Below, one piece after another: positions 33,208-45,221 of a stretch of 64,000 nt of DNA. The notes under the pieces are model-generated. The model made no database searches. It worked only from the letters and a program-made list of their open reading frames with translations, and was not told the DNA's origin. Made by a program: the position numbers and the translations under genes. Source of the stretch: Rhypophila decipiens (taxonomy: Eukaryota; Ascomycota; Sordariomycetes; Sordariales; Naviculisporaceae); assembly GCA_033297075.1 (NCBI GenBank), contig MU858073.1, forward strand, positions 239,356-303,355, given 5' to 3'. Position 1 is the stretch's first letter, and each line of letters begins with the position of its first letter.

Positions 33208-34850
33208 GTGGTGTGAAGTTGGGTTTCTGGATTTTGTTTGGATTCATATTTTTGGGGGTTCACTCTGTCTCGGTGTAGGTCATGCATAGCGTCGGCGTCG
33301 GCGGGCTTTCTCTTTTGTCACCAGGTCAGGTTCGGTTTGGGAGGCGATATTTCCATCAGGCATGACGGCAGGTGTAATATTAATATCTGGTGCAGAACAG
33401 GACCGGACAGGTGTTGAGAGGCAGTGGCGTCGATACAAGTTTGAGGAGTCATATATACGCTGGAAACAAGGTTGAGATCAAATCACCAAGACCTTTCAGC
33501 CTCGGGACATGTTGACAAAAAAGCAAGATGTGAAGGGATTCGCAACATTTCATCAACAAGGTTGTATTCAACCCTGTTGCAACAGAATACGCTTTCTCTC
33601 AGATTTGCTGGCATACGTTCGGATAATGAAATGCCGGGTAAGTCCGCGCGCATATTCAAGATAGACCGTCTTACGCATTCGCCATGCTGGCCGTTTGAGG
33701 ATACTTGCCTGATGAACAGTGATGCATGCTCTACGGTCCTTTAAGAATCTAGGCTGTTCTTGCTCGTGCCACGCACCCAGGTGAGATTTTCAAATTCATT
33801 ATGTTTACTTAGGAATAGCATCATGGACCACCTCCGTCTTGTTGATTACCCAAGCTTCGTGATAGTATCAGTGACTCAGCATGAGATGTACCTCTTTGGC
33901 TGGTGTGCCACACTACCGAGAGTGAAGAGATGACCAGCCACAGCCGTCGAACCACAAGCTTCCCTGTCATTCTACACCTGGCCTCTCGGCTTTTCCCCTC
34001 TCTCGCCCCCTGTCCCTTGCTCCCTTCTCCTCACCCGCCGGACCACCCGAGGTCGCGCCAAGAGTTTGCCTTGGAGAGAGAAGAGGAGAAGCTAGAAAGT
34101 AGAAAATCACGTGGCTGGGGGCCATGTTTTTTTTCCTTCGCAGCCCCAAGTGGCGGACGCGATCTCCGAAATTTTGGTTCCGTCTGTGTCTGTTGAACTT
34201 CCCCCTTTGCGACAATAATCATCCCATCGTCCATTGACTGCCAAACATCGCGCATCCGGGCTGCAATCGCGCCGAGGACCATCTACTATCCCTTGCGATC
34301 ATCATATACCGGATATCTCGGCGCCCGGGAGCTTCCATCGGGGGAGCATACGCGGTACGTACGGGTACTGAATTGATTACCAAGGTAGGTTGGCTTGCCA
34401 GCAGCTGTAGAGTTCCAACCAAGAGATCCCCAGCCACCTTGCCTGCTATTATTACCTACCCGCAACCTATCGCTCTACCTTAACCTGACCTACCCACTCC
34501 TGCACACCTACCACCTGCCTATCCTCAGTCGCACCTTCCTTCCCTTGACTGTGGACTAGTCAACAGCTTAATCTGATTAACATTTCGCGCGAAAAGCTGA
34601 CCTGTCCCCTCTCCAACAAAAAAAGGTTCGCGCCGAATCAACACGACCTTCGCTTTGATTCCACAACAACAACTTCCGCTTCGCATCGGCAACAGAAACT
34701 CTGTCGCGAAACTAAAATCAAACCTCATCCTCCCCGACAAACACGGTTTGAACCAAACCTACTTCGTTTGAAAAGCTTATCACCTGCCCACCTCGTCTCC
34801 CTCTCCCTACCCTATCCGTCAGCCGCGCACCTCTTCACATTCCGTTAGCC
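33208..34850. other. Intergenic, promoter of the BAH-PHD gene
   Basis: About 1.6 kb. A cluster of TACCTACC/ACCTAACC-type short motifs lies at 34380-34520. No coding frame is supported. Confidence 0.45.
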
Positions 34851-36444
34851 ATGGCGTCCGCGCGCAAGCGGCCAAGGCCCGAGAACGAGGACAATCGCGC
34901 CGAGTGTCCTTTCTCCATCAAGATTGTCGACCCCAAGGATAAAGACCAAAAGAAGAAGAAGCGTAGGCGCACAGATGGCGGCGACGATGAGGACAGCCAG
35001 AAAGTCAGCCTGCAGATGTCTCCCTTCTCGCCATGCGGCAAGTTCAAGACGTACGAGACGATGGATCTCCATTATTCGGTCGATCCGCAAAAAAAGTGGA
35101 CAGACATGACGAGATACAACAGCTTCGTCTGTAAGTATTTCTTCTTTCATTCTTGTCAAGTCAAATCAATGCTAATCAGTCTGTCTACCCAATCAACAGT
35201 GAACGGTATAAAATACTTTAGCGAGGGTTTCATCTACGTTGCCAATGATTCGAGCGTCGAGCGTCAAAAGGCGGGCAGCAACGAGCCTGTGCTTCCCAGG
35301 AAGAAGTCGGAGGACGATTGGGTCGCCCGCATCCTCGAGATCCGCGCGAGCGACGAGCACCATGTTTACGCCAGAGTCTACTGGATGTACTGGCCAGACG
35401 AGCTGCCCCAGGGCTCGCACGACGGAAAGAGAACGGTGCAGGGCCGTCAGCCTTATCACGGCGCAAACGAGTTGATTGCTTCCAACCATAGTAAGTCATC
35501 CGACAGAGACAAGGGAGTCGTCCGATACTCCCTTGTTTCCCTTTTCAGCAGAATTGAATTGTTGATCTAACAAACCGCTTTAGTGGATATTATCAATGTG
35601 GTGAGCGTCACCTCTCCGGCGACGGTGAAGCAGTGGTACGAGGAAAACGACGAAGAGATTCAAAACGCGCTGTATTGGCGCCAGGCATTTGATGTCAGAA
35701 CATATGAGCTTTCGGTAGGCAACAACACAGCCCCTCTTCAGCAACAAGCCATCATACGTTGTAGCTAACCTCGCAACCTCTCAGACTGTTGAGCTTGTCT
35801 GCAGCTGCAACACGCCCGCCCATCCGGATAGGCTCCTGATCGGATGCACTTCAGAGAAATGCAAGAAGTGGATGCACGAGCACTGCATCATCGAGGAGGC
35901 CCTCCGTTCCACGTACGAGCGACTGGGCACCGATAAGCCGCACCTCCCGCCCGAGCCAATTAAGGAAGAGCGCAACGGCGATGACGAAGCGAAGCGTCCC
36001 CTGAGCCCGACCGAGACCGCCCCGGGCGCCTCACACTCGATCGATGTCAAGTCGGACACGATGCAGGTCAATACGGACAACGTCGACGTGAAAGAGGATG
36101 AAACGCGGGCCGCGCGGGACAGCTCTGCCCCGGAGGCCTCGGCAGACCGAGCAACGAGCGAGCGGGCCTCGGCAGACACGCCCTCGAAAGCGACGCCCGG
36201 CAAGGCCACGCCCGGCCGCAAGGTCGGCAGGCCCAAGAAAAAGATGTCCCTCGCTGCCAACGGAGACAACGCGAGGCCCTGGGAGGGCTTGTTTGAAGTA
36301 AAGCTCAAGACCGAGAGCCAGCCCGGTAAGAAAGAGGATGGCACGTATCTGGAGTTTAAAGACTTGCGGGAGGGAGTTGTTGGGGGCTTGAAGACGTGGA
36401 CGGAATCTGTCAAGTGTCTTGTTTGCGGGTCGTGGGTCAACTAG
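34851..36444 (+). CDS. BAH-PHD chromatin protein with an interrupted PHD finger (EPR-1-like candidate)
   Basis: Four exons (34851-35130, 35200-35490, 35584-35714, 35785-36444) encode 453 residues; introns of 69, 93 and 70 bp have GTAAGT or GTAGGC donors. The N-terminus has a lysine-rich nuclear signal (KKKKRRR). The BAH domain spans roughly 95-230, with VARILEI, VYARVYWMYWPDEL and a typical H-G-ANELIASNH strand. The PHD finger begins at C240-x-C242, C255-x4-C260, H265-x2-C268, but the last pair (C445, C448) sits at the extreme C-terminus after a 176-residue disordered insert containing an AT-hook-like GRPKKK. In Neurospora the BAH-PHD protein EPR-1 reads H3K27me3 and effects Polycomb silencing; this protein has the same domain order, so a similar role is plausible but not shown. 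Confidence 0.85.
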
Positions 36445-38375
36445 GAGGACGACGACATGGCTGTGACTTCGTCCCTCACCGAGAAACTCGCCCAGGCAAA
36501 GATTTGAGAATGCCCTTGTTCCGTCCTGGGTCGACTTGAGCTGGGGAAAGAATAGCTGGTGTACCTGTGGGTCGGGATTCACGAATTGGGCCAATATCCG
36601 ACTTTGCTCCCGCCGTTCTGCTCCAATATCGTCATCCTCGAGGTTGCCGGATCGCACGGCGCGCCGATTTTTAAGTAATCCTCCTCTGGGTTATATGTCA
36701 AAGTCTACTGAATCAAGCTCGGGCATACCAACGCGACAACCAAGGCCTGAATATACGTTTCACTCTTGCTCGACTGATCAGGGTTCGCGAATATCCCATT
36801 CGATATTTCCATTATTGTACAAACGACAGAGAGCGGATATTTGCAATGGGACGGAACATGGCAAAAAGAAAAAAGAAGCCGACGGACAGGATGGAACATG
36901 AATATGCGAACACACCAAACCTTTCGCTTGTTTGTTCGGCCTGGCAAATGAGAGCGCAAAGCGTCGATTTTCGATTCTCTTTTCTACACTTTTTATTATT
37001 AGGGCCCTTTTTTTTCTTATTTCTTTATTTGGCACTCACCAAGTCTCAGCAGCTGGTTATTGATGGACTCGGGTTGGTACTTGGCTACGCAGTCGGGCTT
37101 TGCGTGTCACGTCGAGTTCAGGCTAGGCTGTACGGACTCCCCGTGCCCATCATGGTTCTGAATCACGTTTGTGATGATTTCCCAGGCCGAGTGAGTGATA
37201 TGGAAATGGCAAGGAGCATGGCATGGATTGCTGGGATAATGACGAGGTAGTTGTGCGTTTTGGTAGTCTATGGTAGTAACGTGGCTCACTGCAAAGCCAC
37301 GATGCTGTCCATATGCCATGATGAGTGGAATAAATGGCCGGGCAGGTGCAGGCAGGCAGGCAAGGGGCTACCTAACTTAGTTATAAACAACCACCACCAG
37401 ACACCTTAGTTCACTTAGCTTGGGGAGGATATGGAATTTTCATTTTTTACCTTGTTCTTTCTTTAAACGTGCGGTTTCCTGTTGTTTTCATGGTGCTCTT
37501 TTTTTTTTTTTTTTTTGTTTTTTACTAGGTACATTTATTACTGCTGCTTTTGTTGTTTTTAATGTTGTTTTACAAGGTTATTCCCATTGTTGTTAAGTCT
37601 GTGGCTTGTCCTCCCTCCATTGTTTGCTGTTGCTACCTTTCTGTAATGTCAATGTTTCTTGTTTGATGATATCTGAGGTTCTTTTTATTTTCAGTTGAAG
37701 TTTATGTATGGTACGGAAGGGAATATAATAAAAGCGTACGATTGCAATCAATGTGTATGTATGTATGTATGTATGTATGTAACTGGCATTGCTATGTACT
37801 TTTACCGCTCGTCGTCATCGCCCTGTGGTGTCTGGTCAGTGAAGTATACCTGGGTACAGTCAATTAGAGTAGATAGGTAGATTAGTCCATGGCTTGTCAT
37901 CTCTCCAAGCTTTTCTTCTGCAAGCCTTTCTCAGGCTACATCTGGTGAGATGAAGCAAATACATGGTCAGGACCAAAATTATCCCATGCCAGATGAACAA
38001 GCGGTCCGACAGTGGTCCGACAGTGGTCCAGCACCTAGACCAGTTTGTGAAAATAACATGAAAACAAAAGATGAGAGCACGCTATGTGAAAAGTACAACC
38101 AAACACACAAATATTTACAACATCAAAAACAAATGGTATCTAGCAGCTAACTCGGGTACCTGGCTGGTATCTGGTGAGGCAGGCTACATGTCTACATGTA
38201 AGCTTCCTCAGACAGACACCATCCATCCATACCCACGACCTGGAGATGAATCATTTGCAAGATAAATCAAGTCGGTCGAAACCACAAAATTGACCCACTG
38301 TACCTCCTCATCCTCTTTAGGTACCTCCCCACCATCCCCATCAGGCCAGAAGTTTGTCGTCGGCTGAGAGGCTTC
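36445..38375. other. Intergenic between convergent genes, with low-complexity DNA
   Basis: About 1.9 kb of T-rich sequence with a T16-17 run near 37500 and a (GTAT)n tract at 37755-37780. No gene is supported. Confidence 0.5.
37755..37780. repeat. (GTAT)6.5 microsatellite
   Basis: Six and a half perfect tetranucleotide units in non-coding DNA. Confidence 0.95.
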
Positions 38376-40406
38376 CTAAGCCTCAACAGCCATCCTCTTC
38401 CTCTCCCTTCCCGTGTCCTTGACCCGTCTCAGTATATAAATCCTGGGCACCATCCTCGGCCCAATCCACCTTCCGCCCGTGTATCTCATCACAACCTCCC
38501 TGACCCGCTCAACGAGCGCACCTCTCCCGACGACGGGAATAACCGCCCCGTTGAGGTCCCTTTCTGCTTCTTCTTCAACTCCCTTTTCCTGTCCAGTACT
38601 AGGACTAGGCTCAAGTATGGCTTCCACCCCGCCAAAACCTTTAACAAGCCCAATAACATCCCACTCTCCCCCTCGTCTGACTTTATCCTTCTCCTCGGCA
38701 AGGGCATAGTCGAACCGAGTCCAGAACTCGGGTTTCAAAAGCAAAGCTTCATCCTCGGTTTTGTCCAATGCCAACGTGACAAGCGCATCGGTAGATGATA
38801 TCTGCTGCCCATTTCCCCCTCCCATCTCAACATCTTCGTCGGTATCCTCGTCCGCATACAACTTGGTAACCTGGCTGCGCACTAGACTCCCACTTCCACC
38901 CGTGGTGGCTCTATAATTCGGGATTTCCTTGCCGGTAGCTGTCCCAAACAGGGTGATGCCCGTCATGCATGATAAGACGTCTGCGTGGGCGGGGATTACA
39001 CTTACTCCCTCCCAAGAAGAAGATGATTGGGAGGTGATTGAGGGGATACCCTCTGACTGGAGGATCGTATCCCGTAGAAAGGAAAGGGCCTCGCCACCTG
39101 GGTAGTTCAACGAGCTGAAGAGGAGCATAATGCTACTCCCTGCAAACGCAATAATGACGGATACTATCACGAGTATACCCAACAGTTTAGCTTCGTGGCT
39201 GCTGCTGCTGCTGCCTTTACTGAAGGCTCTGTTAAACACCAGATTGGCGGATAGAGCACAAGCAGCCGTCAGCGGGGGGACGACATAAAAAATAAACCTC
39301 GCCTCTTTATGCGGTTGAAGTGAATAAATCGCCACAAAGAGCAGGCATGGAATAACCAGCCTCCTTCCCGCGGGTCGCAAGGCCGGATGCCACAAGGAGA
39401 GCGGCAGCAAGAACAGAAACGAGACGGGGTTGAGCAGCCTCGGCAGCGCGCTCGTGAAATACCAGTAGACCGGGGAAGTGCCCCATTCGGAAGCGGACCC
39501 TTTTATGGCGTTGAAATAGAAGCCTGCGAGCTCGGGCCAGATGGGTTTCTGCCAGAAGTAGCTGTCTAGCGGGACTGAAATCCCCAGCGCGACGAGGAAA
39601 GAGATGAGAAAGGGCGGGACGACGGCTTCGAGGGAGGTGGTAATTCTGGGGGCGGCAAGGAGTTGGCAGAGGGTGTCTGTGCCGAGGAGGAGGGCTACCT
39701 CGCTGCGGAAGACGGCGGCGGCAAAGACGAAGAGGGTTATTGACAGGCGGTTTCTTCGGGCCGTTTGGCTGGGTCCTTGGGAGGGGAGGAGGAAGGAGAA
39801 TGCCAGGGTTGCTTTGAAAGAAAGAATTGTTAGTTGGGGTCCTGGGGGGGGGGAGGGGGGGTCACTTGAAAGGGGCAGACTTACTCAGCCCAAAGGCAAA
39901 CATATTGGGGAGAGTCCGCGAGGCGTAGTATATAACGTGGAACTGGCTAGCTTGGAGGATCAAATACCAGCGAGCGGTAGGAACACCGTAGGATTTCCTG
40001 ATGTTGCGGGCAAAGAGCAGGATCGAAGCTGCGTTGAACAGACCCAGCACGGCGCGGACGATGAACTGCCCATTGTGAAAACCGGCCAGGGCAATAAAGG
40101 GCTGAGCGATTCCTGCGAGAAGAACAGCGCCTATGAATGTGCGTGGGACTGCGCCGGGAAAGGTGAAATGATCGTAGCTGGTGGAGAGCTTGTGGTGGAT
40201 GTCTGAGGTTGGCGTGCCGTATACCAGGATGTCATGAGCCGCTTGGATGTTGAACGATTCCTCGACTTTGGTATATGGCGCCATGATGAGATGTATGAGG
40301 ACCAAGCCTGGTATTAGGAGTGAGAGGACGATATCTGTCGTGTGTTAGCGAGGTTCTGTGACTACCTAGTGAAGGTGAGTACAGTGAACTCACCTAAGAG
40401 CTTCAT
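38376..40406 (-). CDS. alg12: ALG12, Dol-P-Man:Man7GlcNAc2-PP-Dol alpha-1,6-mannosyltransferase
   Basis: Three exons (40406-40394, 40334-39885, 39811-38376) encode 632 residues. The first exon has only 13 nt (MKLL plus one base); its 59-bp intron has GTGAGT, a GCTAACA branch and ACAG. The second intron (73 bp) is a C-rich tract. ALG12 is a GT22 enzyme of the ER membrane that adds the eighth mannose to the lipid-linked N-glycan precursor. The lumenal motif PYTKVEESFN (residues 24-33) is the GT22 signature; YDHFTFPGAVPRTF, the ASRTLPNM segment and LQPHKEARFIFYV follow as in ALG12. About ten to twelve hydrophobic helices are visible. The C-terminal ~200 residues form a hydrophilic domain with an acidic insert. 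Divergent from capping protein beta, with about 530 bp between starts. Confidence 0.92.
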
Positions 40407-40934
40407 CTTGAAGACAGCGTGCGACCCCAAGGGGCACCTTCCTTGAGAGCTGTGAGATTTAGTGTATTCTTAGGTAAATCTTGTGTTGTCATTTGCAGGT
40501 CAAAGTCTTGGCTCAGATCTGAATTTGCGAATGTTCCAATTATGAAGTTGTTTACATCTTCACTGTCGTCGTCGACTGTTGACTGAGATGAACCTTGCTG
40601 GACTTTTACACACCAGTGGCACGCACTGGGCAAGCGCAAGGGTGCAGCTTGTCCCGGGCGTTAGCGGGATCGCGGCAGTGCACGGAGCCCCTGAAACGCT
40701 CCCGTTTGGGCAAGGGACAGCAGCTCTCGACCCCGCCAAATTTTGGGGACTCAAACTCTTGGCATTGTAGAGTGTCCGTCCCGCAACCTCCAACCATCCC
40801 CGCGACGACGACCTCCATCAAACCAAACACGACAGCTAAGCTGCCTGTCAAATTTCACGAACACGCAAACACTCTAATCATCCACGACCGAACAGAAAAC
40901 AAACATCTCGACATATTACACGCATCCCGCAATC
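40407..40934. promoter_or_regulatory. Shared divergent promoter of alg12 and capping protein beta
   Basis: The two start codons are 528 bp apart and point away from each other, so regulatory sites are probably shared. The plus-strand side turns A/C-rich near 40800-40930, like fungal leaders. I see no specific operator. Confidence 0.45.
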
Positions 40935-41921
40935 ATGGCCGCCGACCCGTTTGACTCGGCGCTGTGAGTTTCCCGCCCAGTATTCTAGCGGCATCCAACA
41001 CACTAACAACCATCCAGAGACCTCCTCCGCCGCCTAAACCCAAAACACACAGCCGAGCACCTCTCCAACCTGATAACCCTCGCCCCAGACCTAACAGAAG
41101 ACCTGCTCTCCTCGGTCGACCAGCCCCTCACCGTAAAGCGCTGCAAGCAGACAGGCCGGGACTACCTCCTCTGCGACTACAACCGCGACGGCGACTCGTA
41201 CCGATCGCCCTGGAGCAACCAGTTCGACCCACCTCTCGACGAAGCTGGCGCAGGCGGAGTCGGTGCGGGGGGTAACAATGAGGGTGCCGGGGAAGGTGCC
41301 GTGCCCGGTGAGAGGGTACGAAAGATGGAGATTCGCGCCAACGAGGCGTTTGACGTTTACCGCGAGCTGTACTACGAGGGGGGCGTTTCGTCGGTCTACT
41401 TTTGGAATCTGGATGATGGCTTTGCCGGGGTTGTGCTTTTGAAGAAGTGTAAGTTTCTTTTCTCTCTCCGAGACAGTGTGCTGGGCAAGCCGAGACATTT
41501 ACTGAGAAGAAAGAAAAATACAGCCTCACCCCAAGGAGGAAGCAACAACGCCACCGGAGTATGGGACTCGATACACGTATTCGAGGCGAGCGAGCGCGGC
41601 CGTACATCGAACTACAGACTCACCTCGACTGTCATCCTCAGTCTGGCGACCAAGGGATCGACCCTGGGCGAGGTAGATCTCAGCGGCAACATGACGCGCC
41701 AGGTCGAGATGGATCTGCCCGTTGATAACGATGACAGCCATATTGCGAATATTGGAAAATTGGTCGAGGACATGGAGCTCAAGATGCGGAACCTGCTGCA
41801 GGAGGTGTATTTTGGCAAGGCCAAGGATGTGGTGGGGGATCTGAGAAGTATCGGGACGCTGAGCGAGGGCCAGCGCGAGAGGGATACGCAGAGGGAGATT
41901 ATCGGGAGCATGCGGAGATGA
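40935..41921 (+). CDS. cap2: F-actin capping protein beta subunit
   Basis: Three exons (40935-40963, 41018-41448, 41524-41921) encode 285 residues; introns of 54 and 75 bp have GTGAGT and GTAAGT donors. The beta subunit pairs with alpha to cap barbed ends of actin filaments at cortical patches. The start [18 protein letters not shown], the [17 protein letters not shown] motif, the [14 protein letters not shown] stretch and the [18 protein letters not shown] strand are hallmarks of the family, followed by [10 protein letters not shown] and a C-terminal amphipathic helix. A Gly/Ala-rich insertion near residues 95-120 is typical of fungal members. Length is normal for the family (about 270-290). 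Identification is firm. Confidence 0.95.
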
Positions 41922-43978
41922 GACATGGCATTAACCTGTGAGCGGGGAGACGAGAAAGAACATGAATTGCATATTTTTATCAGGATGAGTTTTGTTTGTG
42001 GTACAAACGCGATCCTGAGGGTCTGGGTGGTCAAAACGTGTATGCGTAGCCTAGGCAGGTAGGTACCTTAGGTATGTGGTTCGGCAAGAGATATCTCGGT
42101 GACATGGCCAGGAGATTTCTTTGACGATCCCCTCTCTCTTTCCCATCCCTGGTCATGCTTCGTACATTGGGCAGCATGTCATCATGAGATGAAGCCCATG
42201 ACGCGGCGTGGCTTTCGGACAAGCTGAGAAACTTGGCAGCATCGATTCAGCTTCAGCCCCGTGGAATTATTGGCCATGAGGAAATCTTGTGGTCGGTCAG
42301 GGGAGATGAGATCTCGCCGCGTGTATTCACGGGCAAGGTCAGGTAGGTAAGGTACCTAGGTACATATCGTAGCCAGGTCCCTCGCTTTAGATCTTGGTTT
42401 ATATAATGTGGTGGTGGCTTCGGGTATCTGGTCCGATCATCTGATGAGTGACGACGTGGGAATTAGCAAGATGCGAGTTGGCTGATGGCGTTGGGAATGT
42501 GGCTTCGGGGGATTCGGCATCATCATCTCAAAGACAGGCGGCGGCAGCGTGAGGATTAATCAAGCTGTTCTGTTAGGGAGGTTGGTCCGAGATATGTGGC
42601 TTCGGGGGCTTCGGCCTGATTTAACCGGAGGCTATGGTAGGATGAGAAACAGGACAACACACGAGAATAAGCTGTCGTGTAAACAAACAAAAGCCATGTG
42701 TGTGTTTTTTTCTTTTCTTTTTACACGTCCCCACGTGTAGGTATGATCCTGAAGGCGTGTTTACGGTCAGGTATCCATCTCGATGGCAATCTCCCGGCAC
42801 TATTCTTTATTTTCAGCTGTTCCATTGTCGTTGTTTATTTGTATTTTGTACACCTTGTAACGCCTCAACTGAGCTGAATTCTCCCAGCGCAAACATTGGA
42901 CAATTTTATTCTCAGAAGCTGGCCTACTAGCTCTAGTCCGTGAGCATATGGAGATATATATCGTGAATCGTGAGTTGGTGATATCACAAGATTTCCCCCA
43001 GACCACTGAGGTCGGAGATTAAGTAAACAACCCAAGGATGGGTAGATGTCGTCTAAGACAGACAAGGCTGTGCAAGAAGATAGATCCCTGACTAGTGTAC
43101 GAATAATCTGGGGTTGAGATTTGCGTGTCTCGGATGAAAAATGTGGGATGTTGGACCGTGGCGTGGTCTGTGAGAGCTCGGATCACAAGGATGCGCGATG
43201 GCGGCGGTGGGATGATCTACACGAGGCCGGGGAGGAAGGAGGAGGTCCCATCAGATGATGAAATATTGTATGGGAAAGGGGAAGTTATGTTGCGGCGTGG
43301 GACTTGTTGTAAGCGGATGTGATGACAGATACTCGGATGACCTTCATGAATTACTTGCATGAGCAGCAGTTTGGTGTTTTAGAGTCTGAGGGTGTGGTCG
43401 TCAACGTAATCAGTGAAGGAGGACTGTAATGTTGGTGGTCTCGACTTTAGACGATGTGGACTTGTTGACGTCGGGGAGAGACACCTTTGACCATTGTTTC
43501 TTCAGACCCCTGTTTGCTTTTTATTCACGGGGTTCCCACTCAAGCCCGGAGATCATGAAGTCTGAGTTGCCTCGTTTTTGGTGTTGGCTGATATCGGTTG
43601 GTCCCGGTGCCAATATCGTGGCGGCTTGCACTTGAGGTGAATATCAGCCCCATCAGACAAGCCCTTGAGTTCTTGGTATCATCAATATGGCACCGTCCTA
43701 GATACGCGAGGATACATCGTTCCGCTCCCAAAGTTCCCTACTTCTCAAGGACCTTGGGAATCAGTAACCGGGAAGAATGCTGCAGTTGCAGCAGACAACT
43801 GCTACTCTCGGGGTCCAGACCAATATCAACTAATATTGGTAGCGGTAGCTGTCCGCCAATCGGGACATTAGTTGCCAGAGATATCTCAATTCCGAATTTT
43901 TGCGTAGTGCTGTTTTACCGCGGTTAAGTTGACATCGCAAAAAATGGACGAGGTGAAGTCAACATTGAATTTCTGACT

Positions 43979-44659
43979 GTGCCGTCACGAGTGTTGATGA
44001 AGATGAATGACACAGCAGCTCGAGCCCTCTTCTGGCCTGAACCCACGATTTGTCCCGTCTGCCACGAGCTTTTGTTGGCAGCGCCGCAGGATGCTACCCT
44101 CCTCCCCGAAGCTCAAGCTAGGTTCGCCGTTCGCCAAGCGGTGAGCAGCAAAGATGGTGACAGCTCGGAGATCATGGATGTCCGTCTCTCCAGATTGTTG
44201 TCTCTCGTGCCTTGGACGTGCAGCAAGCTTGATCCCTGCTCACCGCTACAAAGGTAGACGGCTCTTGAAGACATATTGTCATGTATGTAAAACAGAGGCG
44301 AAGTCAGGCGGTGTGGCTTCCACTCGTGGTTTAATCCTTATTTCCAGTTGCTGGGGCTTGTCGTCCAGCTGGGCAATATATGTCAATATCATGATTTCAG
44401 TGCCGAGCCCGGACCTCGATATGGTTGTTTGCTCGTGCCGACGAGATTAATAATGCCAGTTCTCGACATAGAGAGATGGATTTGGGACAGCCTGGAAGCA
44501 AACAAGCAACGTCTGAGGTATTTCGGGATTCCTCAATACAAACTCATCAGCTGCCCGGTCCGTTGGAATGATATTGCCATTGGTAAACCTGCCCAGCCAC
44601 GTTCCCTATCTTCAGCTGTGGACGCCTTATCATGCAAGATGGAAGGCGATTGTCTCTAG
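43979..44659 (+). other. Possible decayed or orphan gene
   Basis: Three overlapping plus-strand frames of 92-103 codons (43979-44257, 44154-44450, 44348-44659). The first has a CPVCHELL zinc-ribbon-like pair; the last contains a helical ERWIWDSLEANKQRLRYFGI. They cannot be joined into one clear product. They may be chance ORFs or a broken gene; I recognise neither. Confidence 0.15.
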
Positions 44660-45158
44660 TCCAAGCGTGTCGTATCCTGTTCCGTGTGTGTATCCGAGTT
44701 AGTAGTGACTAATAATTGTCCCATCATTGGAGTACTGTACTGTAGCAAGGTGCACACCAAGACCTCATCATACCATATCGGTAGATCTGATGGTCATGCC
44801 ACTACCCGCGTCAGCCAGATCGGACCTAAGACCTTGTGTTTCATCACACAATCATGGAGTGCAAAAAAGAAAACGAATGAAAAGGAGTGGATGAGCAGTT
44901 TCAAGAGTGCAGGTTTGGGAGTCCAAGTGCTGTGCGGAACGGGGATACGGAGCGGGTAGCGAGCGTGCTAAAATGACGAACCCTGAAGATCGCCCAGAAA
45001 CCATTCCCCTGGTGTCCGACGCTCTGCAGCTGAAAAGGGGGAGAATCTTGAGCCCTTTGGGGCAAGCGTCGATCCAAGGAAGCTGGGGAAGCCGGGCCTA
45101 TTTGCTTTTAGGGCCCTTTATATTAACTTCTTGCTTTGACTGTCAATGACTGATGAGG

Positions 45159-45221
45159 TCTCCGCCATGTGTCGGCGGAGATCGGGGATTTTCTGATATC
45201 AAGGGCTCAGAGCTGAGCCCT
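45159..45221. other. Two adjacent perfect hairpins in non-coding DNA
   Basis: First hairpin: TCTCCGCC, 7-nt loop, GGCGGAGA (45159-45181). Second: AGGGCTCAG, 2-nt centre, CTGAGCCCT (45202-45221). They are 20 bp apart and no T-run follows either. Confidence 0.6.

Noticed and set aside
39844..39861. G10-A-G7 tract as a possible quadruplex-forming element
   Set aside because: It is the C-rich tract of an alg12 intron; without separate G-runs and loops the case for a quadruplex is weak.
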